Below are positions 38,801-47,370 of a stretch of 64,000 nucleotides of DNA, in pieces; within the stretch, counting starts at the first letter, position 1, and each line of letters begins with the position of its first letter. The notes beneath the pieces are model-generated. The model had not been told where the DNA came from. It did no database searches and was given only the letters and a program-made list of their open reading frames with translations. The position numbers were made by a program, and so were the translations under genes. This DNA is from Strongylocentrotus droebachiensis. Its lineage: Eukaryota > Echinodermata > Echinoidea > Camarodonta > Strongylocentrotidae. Location of the stretch: contig JAVYIG010006826.1 in NCBI GenBank assembly GCA_035222895.1, positions 47,220 to 111,219 on the forward strand, written 5' to 3'.

Positions 38801-41800
38801 TCGAGTGATATTTTACTTCTATTTTGAATAATGATGAACGTTTATTTCCTAAGCTTTATACTTGCATGAAAGTGTGATTTTGATCTGTAAAGAGTATGTA
38901 CTTCAACTTCTTATTAATTTTCGTTTTTTTTTTGTGTATTGATGATTCTATTTTAATTAGTCCCTGAACTTCTACTTTGTATTGTTAATAAACCACATTG
39001 AATTAAATTGAATTGAGTTGGAACAAGCAGATAATAAAGAGGGAGATAGATTGCGTCTGAAAATTCACACATTTATTTTCTTCATAGATACGCTTAAAAA
39101 ATGACTGCATGCAATTCCAGTCATACTAAGATTGTTTGATAAGATCCTATCCGTCAGTACATTTATATATTCGATTTCTGTGAACGTTTTTTTTTTGTCA
39201 TATCTATTTGATGTTGGTGTTGCTATCGTAGTAGGAGTGAATGATGCAGTAAAACAATTCATTCTTCATTGCATTACATGTTTCTTCATCTCAATTTAAT
39301 ATATTTCATGCACGTCATCATAACAGGGAAAAGCGACAAGAACGTGTAAAAGGAAGTGCAATAGTAGAATTATTGGGGTCAGTAGATATAACATGTATTT
39401 GTATTTTATATTTGTTAACATTTATTTCCTTCTCATCGGTACAATACGAAACACAATGTATATATAAGTTATACATGTAACAATGATTTCAACATAGAGT
39501 ATACAGTAAATAATACATATAACAGAAGGAGGTGAAAACCCGAAAATCATAGCTTGAGTTGGGAACGCCTATAATAAGTTAATACAGTTTAATAATGAGA
39601 CAACATTATACATATTATCATGAAAATTACATATTGTATAACAGAAGGTTGATAGGAAAGAAAAAATAGTAAATGGAAAAAAAAAGTAAAAGAGAATTAA
39701 GTATAGGAAGGCAAAATTAGGCAGGTTCACTTATACATGGATAACATAATTAGGTATTAGATAATGATTGAAAAGATGAAGGAAGTAATAGTTACCAGAA
39801 GCAAGAGTGCAATAATAACAGGACCATATTTAATGAAAGCCTGTCTAAATAACAAATGCAAAGATAAACAATTTTGTTCTTCTTTTCTTTCTTTTCTTTT
39901 CTTGTTGAACGTTATTTTCTCAGGCGGGGTATACATCGAACGCTTCTTTTGGCAAAATCCATTTCCAAGTGCAAATTCAGAGGATTGTATTGAACTGTCA
40001 TATCAGGATGGATCATTTTCATGGAGTCCAAGTTCAAACCAAAAAGGCAATGGCTTACTCTGTCAGTATGGTAATTGGGTCTATTATTATTATTATCACT
40101 ACTACTACTACTCAGTACCGTACACAGGATTTTTTCAAGGGGGGGGGGGTTAACATTTTGAAATCGGGCCCAGAATTTCGCAACGACTAAGCCAGCCGCT
40201 GAACAAGCGAGGGAGGGGGGGGGGGGGGGGGGCAAGAGGACACTTTTTTTGTTGGTCCCCCGAGAATCGCAACGACTCAGCCAGCCGCTGAATAAGCGGG
40301 GGTAAGAGGACACTTTTTTTTCTTCAGTGTCCTATTGTGTAAAATATAGAAATCATGTTTTGACTACATTGCTTTAAATATTCCATCGTAATGTTCACAC
40401 GATCATAATGTGACGGACAAGGCTTTTTTTAAAACGGCTTATTCAATATTTTCGAAGGTCTGTACGATCGTGTTTTAGCACGTCTTCACATATTAACATA
40501 TTTAGCTATACATAGTATTACTCAGTCATCAAGTATTTATTTCTAGATCGGTCTTGTCAGAGTGTTGGGCTTAACCAATCCGACATGGTACTAGAATACA
40601 TGGACACCTGTTTCCAATTCCTGGATGTTTCGAGGAACTGTGATGACGGGGCCGAAGAGTGTAATGAGAGAGGAGGATTTCTGGCTGAAATACTCGATGA
40701 GAGCACTAATGCTTTACTGCTGGACCGAGCCCTGTATCTGAAAGATATAAACACTGCATGGTGGATCGGTGGTTATGACAAAAATTCCGGACGGTCCTGG
40801 TATTGGTCTGATAGTACGTGATTTCTCAGAAACTATAGTGACAGTAAAATGTAGCTTGTATCTGTTTATTTCAAGACAAACATTTATCTTTGAAACAAAA
40901 TCTAACAATATAAAAGGCCGAAGGATATATACTGTAAGCAGAAATGTGATCGGTATACCATTCGCCACCATTTGTATGCAATGCCAATACAATAAAACTT
41001 CCCATTAAAATTTGTTTATATTTTAACACAAGAATTGAAATGAGATTAGAGATATTATATGTTATGAAATCAGCATCCAAGTTATCAGTCATTAATTTTG
41101 AATGTTAAATCTGAGATGCATGGTCCTACGTGTTATCAGTGTCTGTGATATGGTGTTATATTGAAGCCCTAAACAAATTGCGCTTCAAAATGATCATGAA
41201 GTGCCTCAAAAAATGTAAAAATCGTTGAGTGACCGATTTTACTATACTCATTTCCCCCAATAGACTGTATAAGTTATACAAACCGTTAGGAAAACGGTTT
41301 TTTGAAATTTCGATTTCCAATCATAAATATCTTGATAATCAGACAGGCGATTGGCTTATAAAAATCATGGGGTTCCTAACTGACCTAAAGGTTTATAATT
41401 ATGATTGCAGCATGAGCTTAATCCAGGATTTTGTTTCAGAATCTGAGACAAAGATACCTCATCCCTTTAAAGTCTGAAAATCCGGGTGATCTTTGGCATT
41501 ATAAAAGTAATTCGTTGCAGTCCAGAAATAATACAAATAAATTGTTTAGTAAAAGCGAAATAATTTAGCAAAATGAGCTCCTCGATCATTTGTATTGTAT
41601 GAATGTGGTTATTAGTAATTTATTTTATGACTTGCTCCAAAGTAATAACATGAAACTTGCTTTAAACATGGTCAATAAGTATGTTTTAGTAACAACCTTA
41701 CATAGGACTAGGAGGAAATGTAGTCTTTTGTGTGGTATATACAATGTTACGCATACAACATCAGGGCCCCGTCGTACAAAGAGTTACGATTGATCCAAAT

Positions 41801-44800
41801 CAATCGTAAGTTTGCAGTCTTATATCTCTTATGTACATAGTTGCGATTAATATCAATCGCAAATGAGTTGCGAGTGAAATCAACTCTTTGTAAGGCGGGG
41901 CCCAGATTTTTAACAAGTTTAGATATTTTAGCTGCATTTGCTAAGTTGTAATTAAGTGAATTGAGAAATAAAATCTTGAAAGCAATGAAAAGATACAAAA
42001 TAGGACCCCAAAAAAAAGATACATTAAACATTTTTTTAAGAATACTCGATTTTTAACTACGCATCCAGCTGAACCTAAGCAATGTAAACAAATATATAAA
42101 ATTGTACACACTCTGTACTGGGCATATTTTGTATCTTTTAAATGCCAAATCTGAATCAAACGAGACCCAAGAGTAATGTCTAGAATTGACTATTCCAAAT
42201 ACAGAGCAGCATGTACGAGTAGAATTGAAGCTTGTATCTTATATTAAGGCTTTCTAATGGAAGTAGAAACCAGAGCAGCTTCCTAACGCATAGAAGGACA
42301 TCGTATTCATCATACCATGATTCATCTCTTTCCCTAGAAACTCGAATTAACTATGAGGGATGGTACGAGGGCAGACCTAATAATCGTCGCCAAGACTGTG
42401 TAGAAATGAGAGGGGATTTTCAGTACCAATGGAATGACCAATATTGTTCATACTCAAGGCGGACTTTATGTCAAATTGGTAAGAAAATGTGAAATACACC
42501 TTTTGAATATCTGTTACGGGGTCATGGAAATGTACACAAATACAAAATGAATATATTAGAAGGCTTCTTTGAACAGATGACAAGAATTATAGCTGAGTTG
42601 ATTTGAAAATATTTGAACTATCAAAATATTGTGTATTGTGTAAAGATCATGAAACATCAAATATATTGCTTACGGTTTTCTTCACGTAAACGAAGGAATG
42701 GAAAGAATAAATGAATGAATTAAATATCAGAATGGATGTTTCAGTGATAAGTATAAAGATTTTGTCTCATATATTTTTCCAGGAATTCCTGCCTGCGGCG
42801 ACCCAGGTGAACCTTTGCATGGTAATCGTTTACCAGACGATAGAACGACCTACTCTGTCGATGCTACTCTTCATTTCACCTGTCATGAGGGCTATACGTT
42901 ATCAGGAGAAAGCGTTTTAAGGTGTATGAATAATGGAACATGGAATCACCAAAGACCAACGTGTGAAGGTAAAGTGATTGTTATGTCAATGATTAAGACA
43001 TAATAATTGCATCTTATTTACCCACAGAGTAGCCCCATTAGCATTGATACTGATCTTCCTCGTATTCCTTCAGGCCCTCGAATTTGTATTACCTCTGCAA
43101 TTACCAAGTGCCTATTTACACCCAGCTGGATACTGGCAAATGTGGATTTATGTCTTACCAAAGGACATTTATGCCGGGATGAGATCCGAACCCTCAACAA
43201 ATGAAATGAAAGTCAAGTGAATGAACTACTATACCATATTTTGTTTCTGAAAACGCATGTGACTTCTGTGTCATCCTTTACAGATCTTCAAAAAATTCAT
43301 AAAAACTTTATGCATTCATGCTTAAAGACGGGGATGTAAATGCTAGCGTAGTGACAACTATCAAACTTCAGTAATATGCGGCTGAAAAAAATCTGTTTAA
43401 TACTGAAATCATGACGCAATGCGTCGTCGAAACTTCCTACATTATTACCGTCAATAAATAAAGGATTACAATAAGGTATGCTCATGTTAGAGGTAGTGAT
43501 AAACAAACAAAATTGAGATAAAAAGAATTTTACCACACTATGTTTGGATGTCAAGAGAAACAGTAGCATCCCTTCGTGAACATTGAACAATGACATGATA
43601 TTTATCAAGTCTTTCCTGTTTTCATGAATAGCTGTCAAATGTGAAGGAAGCCCACCAAACGTCACACTTGCCTCCACCATGAAACTAGGATCAGTGTATC
43701 AAGATATAGCTCTATACACCTGTCAAGATGGTTATATTCCTGATAATGAACCAATCAGCTTCTGTCAGCATACAGGCACATGGAGTACAACTAACTTTAC
43801 ATGTTCAGGTGGGTTGATATTTATTTATTTATTCCTCTATCTATTTCATGTTCTTTATACAGGGTAGACTCTGCAGTACATAAAACCGCTTTGCGAAAGA
43901 CCCCCGCATGTAGGGCAGGTAGATGTGGTTTTTGTTTACCTGACAGCAGAAAAACCTTTGATACTTTGAAAATAAGAAACCAGATGATCACCGACGGCTC
44001 TAAGGCCTCTTCGAGAGAATGGGTGATGAGGAGTGATGCCTTACAAAACTGTTAATTTTGCTAATGTTTCTGGTTTTACAATAAATATGCATTATTAAAT
44101 GATCCTAGTTTCTTAGATTTCTCACTTTTGATTAAGTAATTCCGATGTAATTTTCTTGTTCATCATAGCAAATCAAAAGGGAAATTCATCTCCTAATGGA
44201 GGTAAGTAACCTCGTGATTATCAGAGAATTATCATTTTCAGTATGTTTATCATTGATATCTAGTACATGTCAAATGCGGTTATTTTAACAAACAGGTATG
44301 TAATATAAATTTAAAGAAAAACATAAATGCATTCATTTAAACATGTAGCAACCCATTATGAGCCATTGAGTTCAACCTTTTGCCGCCAGAGTGAAACAGA
44401 ACAAACTTGTTTATGGTAGTTCCTCCTGGCAAACGTAAACATATAGCATGAATGTAAATCATGTAATGAAGATGTATTCAATAATTCGATGTTTCAAACA
44501 GACCAATGTGAATGGTTATTACAAAATGTAATCCTTCATATAATGTTTAGTGATCATGTACATAAGGGCCACTCAACACAATGGAGACGAGTAGAAATGC
44601 AGATTAAAAAAGGTAGATTAACATTATATAGACGGGCTGCTTTGTTACAGGTTTCAATAGGAAACAATGTTTTATATGGAAACAAAATATGTTAGCGTTA
44701 TAGACATAGACTTAAGCAGGTCTCACTGACTGTATAAAGAAAGATTGTTGCGCTGCTTAAATGAATCAAAAATTGTAAATTTGATGTAGTCATAATTAGT

Positions 44801-46414
44801 ATTTCTTTATTCTGACCAGAAGGTTTAGTATAAACACAATATAAAGCATGAAAGTTTGATCCATAGCCTTCAACTATATCTCATCATATTTCAAATAATA
44901 TTGAATGTGAAGAGGACCTTTCTAAAATCACATTCTTCACAAATATAATATGATAGCATGAGAAAGCTCACATTTTATTGTCATATCTAACCTACTTATT
45001 ACAACTGAAACTTATTTGTAACGTCTTTTTCTCTTGAAAGCTGCTGCAGCTGGATCCTCGGTGGCCATCCTGTTCATCATAGCGGTAATCATTTTAACAG
45101 TCATCTTATTCAGAAGGTATATTTTAATTGCGTTCTTTATTTTTCTTCTCCTTTGAATTATTAAGTCAAAATAACTCCATTTATTTTTCTTTTGCTAAAA
45201 TTATAATAGATTGACCCGTTATCGAGAGTTATCTTATATGTGTCAACTGTACGCTGTTTCGACATAGGCACAAACACAAACTCTTTTAATAAAAATAAAT
45301 ATCAAGATCCCATGCTTCGGCAATTTTTGTTTTCTTCTCTAGATATTCTTCATTTAAATCAAGTCTACGCTCTAAATCAAATATTTTTGTTTGAGCATGT
45401 AAAAATCCACCTTTATGACAGTTGCCATGGATTTAACGAATCATGTCCTGCTCCTTAGATATTAGCCATCATTCAACTGGACCATAACCCCCCCCCCCCT
45501 GTAACCAAGAGTAATTAATACAAAATAAAAATAGATGTTGCTTTGTATTTCTATGGTATTAGTATGTATAACTGTGTGATTTCATGAATGTACTCTAACA
45601 ACTAAAATATTAAATCAAGGTTTAAAAGTTTCGAGAAGCCAGGCGAGTTCATAATAATCAATAATTTTAAAACGATGAATCGAACGGTGTAAAAGTTGGA
45701 TCGAGCATTTTAAATTGGTTAATCTACCATTTAAAATTATTCATTCCTATAGAACGGCGCTTCTGAATAATCATATAAGTAACCTTTACATGTTTACAGT
45801 TTACATTTCGTTAATGTTTTTCCTACAGGCGTCGTGCGGCCAAACCTGTCATACCCGTTGATGATAACGTAATGGAGAACTATGCCACGGTTGCAAACTG
45901 CTACGAAGATAGCAAGCCAGCAGACCGTACTCCTCACGAACCATATTATCCAACAGTTGAAGCAGACATCGATCAAAATGGCATATTTGGGACTTCCGTT
46001 GCTGAGCAACCCTCGCCGCATCTTGGTTTCGTGGATAATGTTTTATATGGAACAAGTGATGATGAAACTGTGAGGCCGTCATCGTTGAATCATAACTCTA
46101 CTGATCAAAGTCCTGGACGTCCCCAACTTGGTCATCCCAGGAGTGGTGCTCCCGAAATAGATGAGGACGCTTATGAAGATGAAGAGATTATGGTTGACAA
46201 CGAGCTTTACGGTGCTCCATTCCCGTCAACTCCTCGAGCTCACAAGGTCGGTCCGGTTGTTGTTCAGGGAGATGACACCGTTTATGAAGTCACCGACGGG
46301 AACGATCCGGTGGCTGGCGAGGGGGACGGTGAGATGTATCAAAACACCGAATTCCATTCAGTGCCAACTAACTTGACAGCGAATGAACTTTACAAAAGCG
46401 TAGATGAAATTTAA
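23408..46414 (+). CDS. Gene B: CCP-CTLD transmembrane receptor with YxxV tail
   Basis: The exons are 23408-23474, 26467 (or 26479)-26664, 27467-27652, 28468-28716, 39924-40070, 40547-40813, 42338-42478, 42783-42968, 43632-43808, 44169-44201, 45041-45116 and 45829-46414. Joined, they give one open frame of 771 codons with the stop, or 767 with the downstream CCP1 acceptor. The order is signal peptide, CCP1, CCP2, CTLD1, CTLD2, CCP3, CCP4, short stalk, transmembrane helix and a 195-residue tail. The likely role is a cell-surface recognition receptor; family members bind glycans or proteins in innate immunity and adhesion. The CTLD1 intron is swollen to 11.2 kb by two transposons. The only doubtful site is the CCP1 acceptor. 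Confidence 0.82.
23770..23945. repeat. GA tract in gene B intron 1
   Basis: (GA)n at 23777-23883 and a C-run at 23935-23943, the positional equivalent of the gene A tracts. Confidence 0.9.
24345..24490. repeat. (AAT)n-type microsatellite
   Basis: Imperfect AATAAT/ATAATG repeat in gene B intron 1; a shorter version is at 4290 in gene A. Confidence 0.85.
24808..25326. mobile_element. MITE-like element, copy 2, with empty site in gene A
   Basis: This 519-bp insertion is flanked by AAG (24805-24807 and 25327-25329). Gene A intron 1 has the uninterrupted site near 5015 (CTACTTCAAAGCATGC). The ends ATACCATGTCC and GGACCTTGT are diverged inverted repeats related to copy 1 at 18115. Confidence 0.8.
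26058..26235 (+). repeat. Decayed tRNA-derived SINE before CCP1 of gene B
   Basis: The head TGTGGTCTAGTGG and the degenerate box B GATTCAAATCC are followed by the body TTGGCAAGACATTC and CCATCCAGGTGTCA. Body parts survive at the same place in gene A (about 5185) and gene C (about 57500), so it predates the array. Confidence 0.65.
26467..26664 (+). CDS. Gene B exon: CCP1 with altered acceptor
   Basis: The bases before 26467 read CCACAT, where genes A and C have CCACAG, so the usual acceptor AG is lost. GATATCAG ending at 26478 offers a new AG exactly 12 bases in, phase preserved, removing four residues before the first sushi Cys. The rest is intact: ASC, WEC, WVC, PIC and donor GTAACC. The downstream start (26479) is the more plausible one. 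Confidence 0.8.
27467..27652 (+). CDS. Gene B exon: CCP2
   Basis: A 186-base phase 1-1 exon between TTTTTGCAG and GTAAGC. The four cysteines are in IECPSP, YACSSS, NRCLQDG and PVCQ, with GTWEN before the last. NQT is a possible glycosylation site. Confidence 0.92.
27862..27968 (-). mobile_element. Retroposon 3' tail fragment
   Basis: The insertion, relative to the gene A intron, begins with ATTCAAGATTCAAGATTTTATTG, which reads on the minus strand as an AATAAAATC tail with a short tandem end. It is about 105 bases long. Confidence 0.6.
28468..28716 (+). CDS. Gene B exon: CTLD1, first half
   Basis: A 249-base phase 1-1 exon between TTCTTAAAG and GTAAGT. It encodes DCDDTANHIK..., TNWIGSNNLCSSEGELLATV..., and SVWIGAMEGRDWMWRH. 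The W that is a stop codon in gene A is TGG here. Confidence 0.92.
28717..29147. other. Start of the long gene B CTLD1 intron
   Basis: The first part aligns with gene C intron sequence after 60156. No exon is seen. The target duplication TAC (29145-29147) marks the edge of the first transposon. Confidence 0.5.
29148..33694 (-). mobile_element. DNA transposon 1, 4.5 kb, long TIRs, TAC target duplication
   Basis: The ends are TAGGCTAGGAATATTGTG... and its inverse ...CCTAGCCTA, flanked by TAC on both sides (29145-29147 and 33695-33697). The terminal inverted repeats are about 540 bases (29148-29682 and 33148-33694) with small indels. The interior carries a decayed minus-strand gene. A 3-bp duplication with TAG...CTA ends is shared with transposon 2. 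Academ or EnSpm-like superfamilies would fit a 3-bp duplication; I cannot decide between them. Confidence 0.88.
30505..32431 (-). pseudogene. Decayed transposon-encoded gene in element 1
   Basis: Fragments in minus-strand order are: a start region GRPKHEVKLTAFLKAVKSLE (32186-32431); LQLLLRNMFVGQKV (31814-32017); DMNPSDPSCM (31550-31801); a segment around WWKALTIIR, then MNFLKYSVCYI and LLVDAALNTML (31178-31500); and CDTTSRIFGLGKGVALKK...ALVCLYGG...PTSAAGNFHSLRVYY (30505-30849). I recognise these from memory as pieces of one large unnamed repeat-encoded protein family common in marine animals. Stops and frameshifts separate them, so it is inactive. The biochemical role was not determined. Confidence 0.7.
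33695..33937. other. Intron spacer between the two transposons
   Basis: 243 bases of host intron including both 3-bp target duplications. The last part (AACAATTGGTCATTAACTC...) matches gene C at 60528-60561. Confidence 0.7.
35381..37111 (+). pseudogene. Decayed transposon-encoded gene in element 2
   Basis: Plus-strand pieces are an N-terminal helical region ending FFSHENQAAQQALLTGGK (35381-35640); FKADLLRCLVLNVPEN and NPGTSRTFQEYGEKVFAQY after a frameshift (35650-35898); GKGNRKRVAPST...WKDFLRVNENKT and LYATDGTRELCSP (about 35920-36110); and the tail FPPTQAALKQHIKRTCYQA...FGWTNETTGWLPLWTPLP (36900-37080). From memory this is a relative of the family in element 1, sharing the PPTxAA motif. The copy is dead and is interrupted by a retroposon tail at about 36170-36480. 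Confidence 0.7.
36440..36482 (+). repeat. Retroposon 3' tail (ACTCAA)n
   Basis: AATCAATAAACTCAAACTCA and further repeats is a polyadenylation-like signal followed by a short tandem tail, the 3' end of a retroposon nested in element 2. Its left limit is about 36170 and uncertain. Confidence 0.55.
37234..37502. mobile_element. Nested 269-bp inverted-repeat element
   Basis: The ends are GGGCCCAATTTCAGAAAGCTGCTTA and, inverted, GGGCCAAATTTTTTAGCGCTGCTTA. It lies inside transposon 2, so it inserted later. Confidence 0.75.
38626..39923. other. Rest of gene B CTLD1 intron
   Basis: It is collinear with gene C 60559-61832. A retroposon-like 3' end (AATAAACCACATTGAATTAAATTG, about 38986-39015) is shared with gene C (about 60922-60947). 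No exon is seen. Confidence 0.5.
39924..40070 (+). CDS. Gene B exon: CTLD1, second half
   Basis: A 147-base phase 1-1 exon between TTTTCTCAG and GTAATT. It encodes IERFFWQNPFPSANSEDCIEL...SWSP...LLCQY. It lacks EPN and WND and the third conserved Cys, as in genes A and C. Confidence 0.9.
40128..40330. repeat. Internally duplicated G-run repeat, gene B
   Basis: Two copies of ATCGCAACGACTCAGCCAGC...TAAGCG separated by G-runs and AGAGGACACTTTTTTT, after CTLD1b. The same structure is at about 62035-62235 in gene C, so it predates the B/C duplication. Confidence 0.7.
40547..40813 (+). CDS. Gene B exon: CTLD2, first half
   Basis: A 267-base phase 1-1 exon between TTTCTAG and GTACGT. It encodes MDTCFQFLDVSRNC, EECNERGGFLAEILDE and TAWWIGGYDKNSGRSWYWSD. 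Confidence 0.92.
41764..41903. mobile_element. 140-bp palindromic MITE
   Basis: It begins GGGCCCCGTCGTACAAAGAG and ends CTCTTTGTAAGGCGGGGCCC, with internal repeats of an ATCAATCG(C/T)AA core on both strands. Gene C lacks it at the corresponding intron position (about 63190). Confidence 0.8.
42338..42478 (+). CDS. Gene B exon: CTLD2, second half (RPN)
   Basis: A 141-base phase 1-1 exon between TTCCCTAG and GTAAGA. It reads WYEGRPNNRRQDCVEMRGDF...QWNDQYC...TLCQI. WND and the three Cys are kept, but the first calcium ligand of EPN is Arg. Arg in place of Glu would not coordinate calcium, so classical mannose binding is doubtful. Confidence 0.92.
42783..42968 (+). CDS. Gene B exon: CCP3
   Basis: A 186-base phase 1-1 exon between TTTTTCCAG and GTAAAG with four sushi Cys (PAC, FTC, LRC, PTC). 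It differs from gene A at only a few codons. Confidence 0.93.
43632..43808 (+). CDS. Gene B exon: CCP4
   Basis: A 177-base phase 1-1 exon between ATGAATAG and GTGGGT. The Cys are in VKCEGSP, YTCQDGY, SFCQHTG and FTCSG. It is the last module shared with gene A. Confidence 0.92.
43895..44045 (-). repeat. SINE fragment after CCP4 (gene B)
   Basis: Minus-strand SINE body (GGCATCACTCCTCATCACCC, GAAGAGGCCTTAGAGCCGTCGG) at the same intron position as 15205-15395 in gene A. Confidence 0.6.
44169..44201 (+). CDS. Gene B exon: short stalk
   Basis: A 33-base phase 1-1 exon between CATCATAG and GTAAGT encodes NQKGNSSPNG. It contains one N-glycosylation sequon (NSS). It is placed by its splice sites and by the frame of its neighbours; its small size makes it the least certain exon of gene B. 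Confidence 0.6.
45041..45116 (+). CDS. Gene B exon: transmembrane helix
   Basis: A 76-base exon between CTCTTGAAAG and GTATAT, phase 1 in and phase 2 out, encodes AAAGSSVAILFIIAVIILTV followed by ILFRR. About 20 hydrophobic residues precede the basic stop-transfer, which continues as RRAAK in the next exon. Confidence 0.88.
45829..46414 (+). CDS. Gene B exon: cytoplasmic tail
   Basis: The exon follows TTTTCCTACAG, phase 2 in, and stops at TAA 46412-46414, giving 195 residues. It is acidic with many tyrosines: ENYATV, EPYYPTV and LYKSV (YxxV; possible YxxPhi sorting or SH2 sites), paired DNVLYGT and DNELYGA, DTVYEVT, and GEMYQNT (YxN, Grb2-type). The residues two before each Tyr do not fit a strict ITIM. 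Signalling or endocytosis is inference. Confidence 0.92.
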
Positions 46415-46441
46415 TTCAGTTCAGTAATTTCCGTTGTATAT

Positions 46442-46447
46442 ATTAAA
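46442..46447 (+). terminator. Possible polyadenylation signal of gene B
   Basis: ATTAAA 28 bases after the stop codon; a weak variant signal, and the 3' end was not otherwise visible. Confidence 0.3.
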
Positions 46448-46526
46448 TCATTCGAGCCATGATATATCTTCCACAGACTATTACTTGCTATTGGCAATGT
46501 TATCATAACACAGTCGTTAATAATAA

Positions 46527-46725
46527 TAATAATAATAGTCCGTTCTTGTATAGCGCATACTACTTAGTCTTTATGTGCTTCCAAAGAGCTTCGGAAAATT
46601 ATTACCCTAGCTTAAGCTCAGGCTACCGATATCGGCGCACAGTGCATTCAAGGAATAGTCCTACCAGGTACCCATTTATCTCACCTGGGTTGAAGTGAAG
46701 ATCAATGTCTTGCCAATCTGTACAG
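46527..46725 (-). repeat. tRNA-SINE body, minus strand
   Basis: On the minus strand it reads GGCAAGACATTGATCTTCAC, then GGGTACCTGGTAGGA and TTGAATGCACTGTGCGC, the body of the SINE family seen at 15703 and 19254, without the tRNA head. Confidence 0.75.
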
Positions 46726-46739
46726 TACACAAATCATTC

Positions 46740-47170
46740 TAAAAAACAGTTTGAAAGAAAATATTGGAAATGTTCCAAACTTACGTAGTGCTAGATCGTA
46801 CAGATCTCAAGGGTGTGATATCATTTTACATGAATCTAATGATTGAAGCGAATATTTCTCATTCGTTGAAAAAGTGCAATTTGAGCTGGGTACATGCACG
46901 GAGTCGCCCTGCATATCATATCATGTAAAAAGAAAAATCCTTCAAAGATGACATAAGTGATCCTTATAGCGATATGCATTTGTCATCTTATTCTATGAAC
47001 CAGGATACATATGGTGTTCTAATATTTATTATTTATGAAATACTCGGATGAAACAGAAGGATATCGTAATATATTTAAACTTTAAACTGTATGTTGTACT
47101 TCAGACATTGGGGGAGGAGGTATGAGGACAGAGGAAGCAATATCAGTACATTATTTGTTAATTGAGGCAA
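46740..47170. other. Intergenic sequence, nothing recognised
   Basis: AT-rich, with no exon, promoter pair or repeat that I recognise. Confidence 0.4.
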
Positions 47171-47177
47171 AACGACG

Positions 47178-47178
47178 C

Positions 47179-47214
<36 letters not shown>

Positions 47215-47370
47215 TCTCTCTCTCTCTCCCCCTCTCTCTCTATTTCTCTCTCTCTCTCTCTCTCCCTCCCTCTCTCTCTCTCTCTCTCTCCCTCCCTCCC
47301 TCTCTCTCTCTCCCTCTCTCCCTCCCACCTCTCTCTCTCTCTCTCTCTCTCCCTCTTTCTCGCACTTTCT
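47178..47370. repeat. (CT)n tract
   Basis: About 190 bases of (CT)n with CCCT interruptions. Open frames through it are artefacts. Confidence 0.95.

Noticed and set aside
39912..40313. 133-residue minus-strand open frame
   Set aside because: Antisense to CTLD1b and continuing into a G-run repeat; no support.
43809..44168. Search for an EGF exon in gene B
   Set aside because: No six-Cys frame with splice sites is present; the intron holds only SINE sequence, so EGF appears absent in B.
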